Part shown: in pieces, positions 7,438 through 10,831 of the stretch
Position numbering within the stretch: the stretch's first letter is position 1
Layout: every line of letters starts with the position of its first letter
DNA from: an uncultured Paracoccus sp.
GTDB lineage: Bacteria; Pseudomonadota; Alphaproteobacteria; Rhodobacterales; Rhodobacteraceae
Direction of reading: 5' to 3'
DNA length: 10,831 nucleotides
Assembly (NCBI RefSeq): GCF_946221145.1
Contig: NZ_CAMIOH010000104.1
Coordinates: 1-10,831, forward strand
Translations under genes and position numbers: made by a program
The notes under the pieces: model-generated
The model's input: only the letters and a program-made list of their open reading frames with translations
Told to the model about the DNA's origin: nothing
The model's database searches: none

Positions 7438-7995
7438 TCAGGCGTCTACCCCCACTCGGGCTGCTGGCTTGCAAAGGCGCCTGCGGGTCACGCGGACGAT
7501 CACGGGCACTAGCCGGGTGTCCTGCCTTGCCGGCCATCGGCGGCGCGGTGCACGGCCTATTGGCGGCGCGCCGCGCCGGTGATTCATGGTGAGTTCTTCT
7601 CCAAGCGTTGCAAGATGCCAGCGCAGGTCGAGGAGGGTAGCCGAGGGCACGGTGCCGATCACCGGCGAGCCGCGACGCAGCACGAAGCCTTTGTCACTGG
7701 ACGGGACGGTTACGCGGCGCGCAAGCACCCAACGTGTCGGGCGATGCAGCCCGGCGGCCTGGCAGTCCCGCGGGTCGGAAAGGTCGAGGTCGACACCACG
7801 ATTTGCAGGCGTATCAGCACTGGTGGCATAAGCCAGCGTGATCCGTTGATCATGGGGATCCTCCATCACGGCAAGGACAAGGCAGGGGCGGGCCTTTGGA
7901 GTCTCGCCCTCCCCTTCCCCGAGCGGGAAACGAAACGACAGGATCATGCCGGGGCGCAGGGAGGAAGCCCAGTTGCAAGACGTGGTGGAGGTCAT
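7438..7995 (-). CDS. PemK/MazF-like SH3-barrel protein with Arg-rich tail
   Basis: The 185-aa product resembles PemK/MazF-family endoribonuclease toxins in layout: LRPGMILSFRFPL (13-25), the strand ARPCLVLAV (35-43), TLAYATSA (53-60) where MazF has its T-S motif, and GLHRPTRWVLARRVTVP (82-98). The first 136 residues are domain-like. The last 50 or so are Arg-rich (for example RAPRRRWPARQ) and not part of a normal PemK, which is about 110 aa. The ATG at 7995 has GAGAG about 8 bp upstream. It lies 67 bp after the 129-aa gene. Toxin activity is inferred only from resemblance; an RNA- or DNA-binding role is also possible. Confidence 0.6.
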   Translation of the reverse strand: MTSTTSCNWASSLRPGMILSFRFPLGEGEGETPKARPCLVLAVMEDPHDQRITLAYATSADTPANRGVDLDLSDPRDCQAAGLHRPTRWVLARRVTVPSSDKGFVLRRGSPVIGTVPSATLLDLRWHLATLGEELTMNHRRGAPPIGRAPRRRWPARQDTRLVPVIVRVTRRRLCKPAARVGVDA

Positions 7996-8009
7996 GATGA
8001 ACTCTCATG

Positions 8010-8054
8010 AATGGAAGGAAGGAAGGAGATGCCGGCGCGTCGTCGCGCGCCGGC
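8010..8054 (-). terminator. GC-rich hairpin followed by a pyrimidine tract, possible terminator or attenuator
   Basis: GCCGGCGCG (8031-8039) and CGCGCCGGC (8046-8054) form a perfect 9-bp stem with a 6-nt loop, nine bases past the stop of the 129-aa gene. On the minus strand the stem is followed by a C/T-rich run, the complement of GGAA repeated three times and then GGAG (8013-8028). The tract lacks a pure T-run, so termination is probably partial. It sits between the coupled pair and the PemK-like gene. Confidence 0.4.
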
Positions 8055-8062
8055 GGTCTGGA

Positions 8063-8452
8063 TCAGCGGATGCCCCGGCAGGCGCCGATATGGCGCTCGG
8101 CCGCGAGCAGGTCTGCGACCCGTTCGGAACTCGCCAGGCAGTCGAGCAGCGCTGAGAGCACCGGACCGACGACACCGGCCGTGTCGGCGTCCGCTCGATC
8201 CTTGAGGAGGCGGGCCAGCTCGTGCAGGCTATCGCGCGAGGCCCGGGTCAGCGCCGAACGGTCCTCGGCGATCCGCCGCAGGTCGGCAATCTGGCGGCGC
8301 AGTTCGAGCGCCGTGGCTCCATCGAGCGCCGCGGAGCGCGCGAAAGCATGGCGTGCGGCAGCGATGGCGTTGGCGCCCAAGTCCTCGAGTTTCTCGAAAT
8401 CCGTGGACGGCCGCTGCTCTATTGTGAGCTGGTGACGAGACGGCGCAATCAT
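8063..8452 (-). CDS. Unrecognised 129-aa helical protein, translationally coupled
   Basis: The ATG at 8452 overlaps the upstream stop as ATGA, so translation is coupled. The sequence is almost wholly helical, with alanine/arginine/leucine-rich segments (30-64 and 70-88) that could form coiled coils (LELRRQIADLRRIAEDRSALTR), and another amphipathic helix at 97-120. No helix-turn-helix, signal peptide or membrane segment is visible. Sitting between two PemK-like proteins, it could be a binding partner or antitoxin-like protein, but it lacks the charged DNA-binding fold of most MazE/PemI proteins. No family was recognised. Confidence 0.6.
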   Translation of the reverse strand: MIAPSRHQLTIEQRPSTDFEKLEDLGANAIAAARHAFARSAALDGATALELRRQIADLRRIAEDRSALTRASRDSLHELARLLKDRADADTAGVVGPVLSALLDCLASSERVADLLAAERHIGACRGIR

Positions 8453-8976
8453 TGCCGGCCCTCCTGCGTCTGCTTACGTGCCGTCCGGGGTATCGCGCGC
8501 CAGCCGGTCCGGGGATCGCTGCGCCGATCGCTCCGCCGCTCCGCGCGCCTTGATGCCGCGATATCCCGCAGGGCGTGAAGCCGGGCGCGGTGCTCGTGGA
8601 GGCGCTGCAGAGCGCTGTCGCAGAGGTGCCCGACAACCGCCGGCGCATCCGTCCCGGCAAGCGCGGGATGGACTACCGCGATCGAGATCCGCCCCTCCAG
8701 ATAAAAGCGGATGGGCCGGTCGAGACCGGACTGGCGGACCTCGGCGGCGCGGACAACGCGTAGCGTGCCGGGGCGGACCGGCTGGCCGTGATCGTCGACG
8801 CCCTGTGCAACGGTCAGTATCTGTCGACCGGCAATCGTCTCGAGATCGACGATCAGGGCGACCCCTGCGTTACCGTCGGCGAGCGGCCAGCGGATCAGGT
8901 CGCCGACGGCGGCGCGGCGGGAGGAGGTCTGCGGCAGTGCCTGCGCGCAGGTGGTTTGTAGTGTCTGGTGGAGCAT
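8449..8976 (-). CDS. Divergent PemK-like SH3-barrel protein with Arg-rich tail
   Basis: This 175-aa product has GDLIRWPL (25-32), the strand pair VALIVDLETIAGRQILTVAQG (39-59) and GLDRPIRFYLEGRISIAVVHP (84-104). The last block lines up with GLHRPTRWVLARRVTVP of the 185-aa neighbour, and the first two match its order and spacing, so the two look like diverged paralogues. The C-terminal 35 or so residues are strongly basic (RRAERRSDRRSDPR). GAGG six bases before the ATG at 8976 supports the start. It is the first gene of a coupled pair and probably of the longer minus-strand unit. Function as toxin or regulator is unproven. Confidence 0.6.
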   Translation of the reverse strand: MLHQTLQTTCAQALPQTSSRRAAVGDLIRWPLADGNAGVALIVDLETIAGRQILTVAQGVDDHGQPVRPGTLRVVRAAEVRQSGLDRPIRFYLEGRISIAVVHPALAGTDAPAVVGHLCDSALQRLHEHRARLHALRDIAASRRAERRSDRRSDPRTGWRAIPRTARKQTQEGRQ

Positions 8977-9028
8977 GGTATCCTCGTTCTGGGAGAAATC
9001 GACACCCGCCCACGCTCATCACCCACCC

Positions 9029-9090
9029 GGGGTCGGCTCCGCGCTGTCGGCGTGTCGCCAGACCCACGCCGACAACGCGGAGCTGACCCC
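9029..9090. repeat. Large inverted repeat, 26-bp arms and 10-nt loop
   Basis: Arms 9029-9054 and 9065-9090 are reverse complements at 24 of 26 positions, with a 10-base loop (9055-9064). It starts 52 bp upstream of the 175-aa gene, in the divergent region before the IS remnant. Neither exit side has a T-run, so it is not a standard terminator. It could be a protein-binding palindrome, a structured 5' leader or a single-strand recognition hairpin. Confidence 0.75.
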
Positions 9091-9295
9091 CTGCCCGACT
9101 GCCACCATCACTGCACCATTACCTGCGGAACCTGACCGTTCCGACCTGCCTCCTCCCTCGCTCACGTGCGCAACGCATCGAGCGACCGGCCAGCGTTCGC
9201 AACCTTTTGCAGGCTCTCTCGCAACGCCCCGATTTCCACCGCAACATAGCCCGCCCCATCGACCAGCAGGCAGCGGCGCGTCGATGGATTGAACT

Positions 9296-9793
9296 TTGCC
9301 AGATCGCGACGGGTTCGAGTTTACCTGCTGGAACGGCGATGTCATCCGTGGCGCCTTCCTCATCGATGCCCATGATCGAGAGATCATCGCCTGGCGGGCG
9401 GTGGTGAATGCAGGGATCAGCGGCCGACATCCGCGATCTGCTGCTCAAGGCCGTCGAGCGGCGGTTCTCGGCCCTGCGCGTGCCAGCGGTCATCGAAGTC
9501 TCACCGACAACGGCTCGCCTTATATTGCCAAGGAAACGCAGGTCTTCGCGCGTCAGCTCGGCCTGAAGCCCTGCTTCACGCCCGTGCGCAGCCCGCAAAG
9601 CAACGGCATGTCCGAGGCCTTCGTCAAAACCCTGAAGCGTGATTACGTGCAGGTCACGCCGCTGCCAGACGCCGAGACGGTCCTTGGATTGATCGGGCCA
9701 TGGATCGAGGATTACAATGATAACCACCCGCACTCAGGGCTGAAGATGCGCTCGCCCCGCGAGTTCATCGCAGATCAAATCGCAACCGCCTGA
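9296..9793 (+). pseudogene. Truncated and double-frameshifted IS3-family transposase (OrfB, IS2-like)
   Basis: The frame encodes the catalytic integrase core of an IS3-family OrfB. DGFEFTCWNGDVIRGAFLID, LTDNGSPY, TPVRSPQSNGMSEAFVKTLKRDY and the closing HPHSGLKMRSPREFI are family blocks. Acidic residues D5, D71 and E107 give the classic 35-residue spacing between the second D and E. The frame opens with TTG, not a true start: the N-terminal part and OrfA are missing. Bases 9425-9499 are out of frame. Read from 9426, they give the expected DIRDLLLKAVERRFSALRVPAVIE, so about two bases are lost near 9425 and one near 9499. The shifts cancel, leaving a misleadingly open ORF. It cannot make a working transposase. 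Confidence 0.85.
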
Positions 9794-9794
9794 G

Positions 9795-9825
9795 TGTCCG
9801 GTCAAACGGGGGCAAGACCAGTCCA
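9795..9825 (+). repeat. Right terminal inverted repeat of the IS3 remnant
   Basis: It begins TGTCCGGTCAA one base after the transposase stop and ends GACCAGTCCA, with a G-rich middle. Form and position match IS3-family right ends. The exact outer boundary rests on the terminal CA. Confidence 0.6.
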
Positions 9826-9918
9826 GACGTTAGCGCCCAGTCCTTCACCGACGATGGTGCGGTTAGTGGACTTGCTTCCTCCTACAGACCATCAACTATG
9901 TTTCCCGAACTATGCGCG

Positions 9919-9934
9919 TTAACTATATGTTAAC
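9919..9934 (+). promoter_or_regulatory. Perfect CtrA box upstream of the 82-aa gene
   Basis: TTAACTATATGTTAAC is an exact TTAA-N7-TTAAC, the full CtrA-binding consensus of alphaproteobacteria, 36 bp before the ATG at 9970. It abuts TATTAT (9935-9940), a good -10 candidate. AACTAT recurs at 9894, 9908, 9921 and 9932 in this AT-rich stretch. CtrA control of the following gene is inferred. Confidence 0.65.
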
Positions 9935-9969
9935 TATTATAGCGTACCTTTCTTGGGAAAAGAGGGGCA

Positions 9970-10218
9970 ATGTCTTACAAAATAACAACGTATGAAGTAT
10001 TGCTGGCAAATCTGTCTGCCGCGAATACAACAGTGATGCTGTGCCGAGCAAACGTAAGTCGGATCGAAACAACAATTGAACAGCGCAACGACCTTATCTG
10101 GAGGATTGAGCGACAGTGCCTCGAGCTGGAGGGCATGCTGCTTGAGTTGACGCAAGACACAAATCGTCGCCGTGCACCGCATCGAAGGGGAAAATCGCAG
10201 TCATCTCGGCTGACATAA
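9970..10218 (+). CDS. Small AT-rich ORFan, 82 aa, helical
   Basis: The ATG at 9970 has AGAGGGG immediately upstream. The protein is helical and probably a coiled coil (VSRIETTIEQRNDLIWRIERQCLELEGMLLELTQ, roughly 29-62), with a basic tail (NRRRAPHRRGKSQSSR). There is no signal peptide or membrane segment, and I recognise no family. Its codons (AAA, ATA, ACA, GTA, TTG) and its upstream region are markedly richer in A/T than the neighbours, suggesting foreign origin. A minus-strand frame (9937-10182) overlaps it but lacks a ribosome site. The CtrA box upstream hints at cell-cycle or motility-linked expression. Confidence 0.6.
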   Translation: MSYKITTYEVLLANLSAANTTVMLCRANVSRIETTIEQRNDLIWRIERQCLELEGMLLELTQDTNRRRAPHRRGKSQSSRLT

Positions 10219-10249
10219 AAGCAGGTCGCTTAAGATCTTCGTGGGGTTC

Positions 10250-10265
10250 TTAATCCCATCCTAAC
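10250..10265 (+). promoter_or_regulatory. Near-consensus CtrA-like site before the exported protein gene
   Basis: TTAATCCCATCCTAAC matches TTAA-N7-TTAAC except for one base (CTAAC). It lies 25 bp before the ATG at 10291. One mismatch and closeness to the start make it a tentative call. Confidence 0.3.
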
Positions 10266-10290
10266 TATCCAACAGCAAAGGTCGAAACCC

Positions 10291-10831
10291 ATGTTCAAGC
10301 CTGTCTTCGCGGCCTTTCTGGCCCTGCTGCCGATGGGGGCGATGGCCGCCCCCGTCGCCTCGCCCGTTCTGGATGTGCCGCTGGCCACCGCCGATGTGGT
10401 CAGCTTCGACGGCCTCGCCGATCTTCTGGCCTTCGATGCCCCGGCCACGGGGCAGGGTTTCGCGGTCCCCAGCGATCTTCTGGCCGATCTGACCCTGACC
10501 TATGACATGGGCCACCCCTATGACGGCGCCCAGGGCGTTTTGGCCTTCCATTCCGGCGGCAGGACGCTGCTGGACGGGGTGCTGTGGTCGGTCCTGCCGC
10601 AGACCGACGCACTGTTTCTGGTCTTTGGCGACCTGACCGGCGATCTGGCGGCGGTGTTCGGTGACGGGCTGCGGGTCGGCCTGGTCTTCTTCGACCCTCT
10701 GGGCGACGATCCGCTGGCCGCCCTGGCCGATGGGGGCCGCTACGACTTTGCCCTGACGGTCGAGGCCGCGACCCAGCCCGCGCCCGTGCCGCTGCCCGCG
10801 GGCGGGCTGCTGCTGATCTCGGCCTGCGGCG
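10291..10831 (+). CDS. Exported VPLPA-motif protein, C-terminus cut off by window edge
   Basis: The frame is open from the ATG at 10291 (AAAGG about 10 bp upstream) to the right edge, with 180 codons seen. Residues 1-20 form a signal peptide ending GAMAA. The mature part is acidic and rich in Leu, Asp and Gly (SDLLADLTLTYDMG, GDLTGDLAAVFGDG), beta-sandwich-like, with no catalytic motif recognised. VPLPAGGLLLI begins at residue 166. This is the start of a VPLPA-CTERM sorting signal, in which the motif precedes a membrane helix and basic tail (here outside the window). Such proteins are processed by exosortase-type systems and are common in Rhodobacterales. High GC and coherent codon use suggest a native chromosomal gene flanking the accessory region. 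Confidence 0.8.
   Translation, partial: MFKPVFAAFLALLPMGAMAAPVASPVLDVPLATADVVSFDGLADLLAFDAPATGQGFAVPSDLLADLTLTYDMGHPYDGAQGVLAFHSGGRTLLDGVLWSVLPQTDALFLVFGDLTGDLAAVFGDGLRVGLVFFDPLGDDPLAALADGGRYDFALTVEAATQPAPVPLPAGGLLLISACG

Larger units (their letters stand above)
9296..9825 (+). mobile_element. 3' remnant of an IS3-family insertion sequence
   Basis: The decayed transposase is followed directly by a plausible right terminal repeat (9795-9825), ending in CAAGACCAGTCCA, as expected for IS3 elements whose ends read TG...CA. No matching left end (starting TGGACTGGTC) is seen in the window, so the 5' part was deleted. It marks a site of past rearrangement at the right side of the accessory region. 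Confidence 0.75.

Noticed and set aside
8013..8028. GGAA tandem repeat as a phase-variable tract
   Set aside because: There are only three to four copies, outside a reading frame, and too few to argue for slippage.
9019..9733. Minus-strand frames of 122 and 204 codons
   Set aside because: They are antisense to the transposase remnant and have no domain.
9894..9937. Four AACTAT copies as replication iterons
   Set aside because: Spacing is irregular (14, 13, 11 bp), no replication gene is nearby, and two copies are explained by the CtrA box.
1541..10290. CRISPR array, rRNA or tRNA gene
   Set aside because: No regular repeat-spacer pattern and no cloverleaf or rRNA sequence could be recognised by eye.
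10230..10612. Minus-strand frames opposite the exported protein
   Set aside because: They are shadows of the plus-strand gene, which has a signal peptide and VPLPA motif.

Overview
The window looks like a GC-rich alphaproteobacterium, most likely Rhodobacterales. Three things point there. A truncated secreted protein at the right edge carries a VPLPA-type C-terminal sorting motif. A perfect CtrA box (TTAA-N7-TTAAC) lies upstream of a small gene. The coding style is typical of that group. Most of the window reads as an accessory or integrative region: almost every gene lies on the minus strand, recombinases dominate, and several genes are unrecognised.

Left part (1-1540, minus strand): a HipB/HipA toxin-antitoxin pair. 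HipA runs off the left edge. Two near-identical palindromes 50 bp apart sit upstream of hipB and look like HipB operators. A gene-free stretch of about 530 bp (1541-2073) follows. It holds inverted and direct repeats, including a 7-7-7 palindrome that resembles a tyrosine-recombinase core site.

Centre (2074-6307, minus strand; transcription runs from 6307 toward 2074): a recombination module. An AlpA/excisionase-like winged-helix protein (5753-6307) comes first. A roughly 600-codon tyrosine recombinase follows (3828-5633), interrupted by one in-frame TAG codon at 4797-4799. A second, divergent tyrosine recombinase of 580 aa ends the module (2074-3816). The layout recalls known multi-recombinase islands (RIT elements, GInts), but only two recombinases are visible here instead of three.

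Right-centre (6790-8976, minus strand): apparent cargo or companion genes. Two proteins with PemK/MazF-like SH3-barrel features (175 and 185 aa) have similar motif spacing and Arg-rich tails. They flank a small helical protein (129 aa) whose start overlaps the stop of the first by ATGA. A 121-aa unknown protein follows. This may be an undescribed toxin-antitoxin-like or regulatory cassette.

Right part (9029-10831): a large 26-bp hairpin, then the 3' end of a decayed IS3-family transposase (plus strand) with two compensating frameshifts and an intact right terminal repeat. An AT-rich interval with the CtrA box precedes an 82-aa ORFan. The start of the exported VPLPA-motif protein, probably host chromosome, ends the window. 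A plausible model is that the element lies between about 1541 and about 10290, with its recombinase operon at one end and an AT-rich segment at the other.
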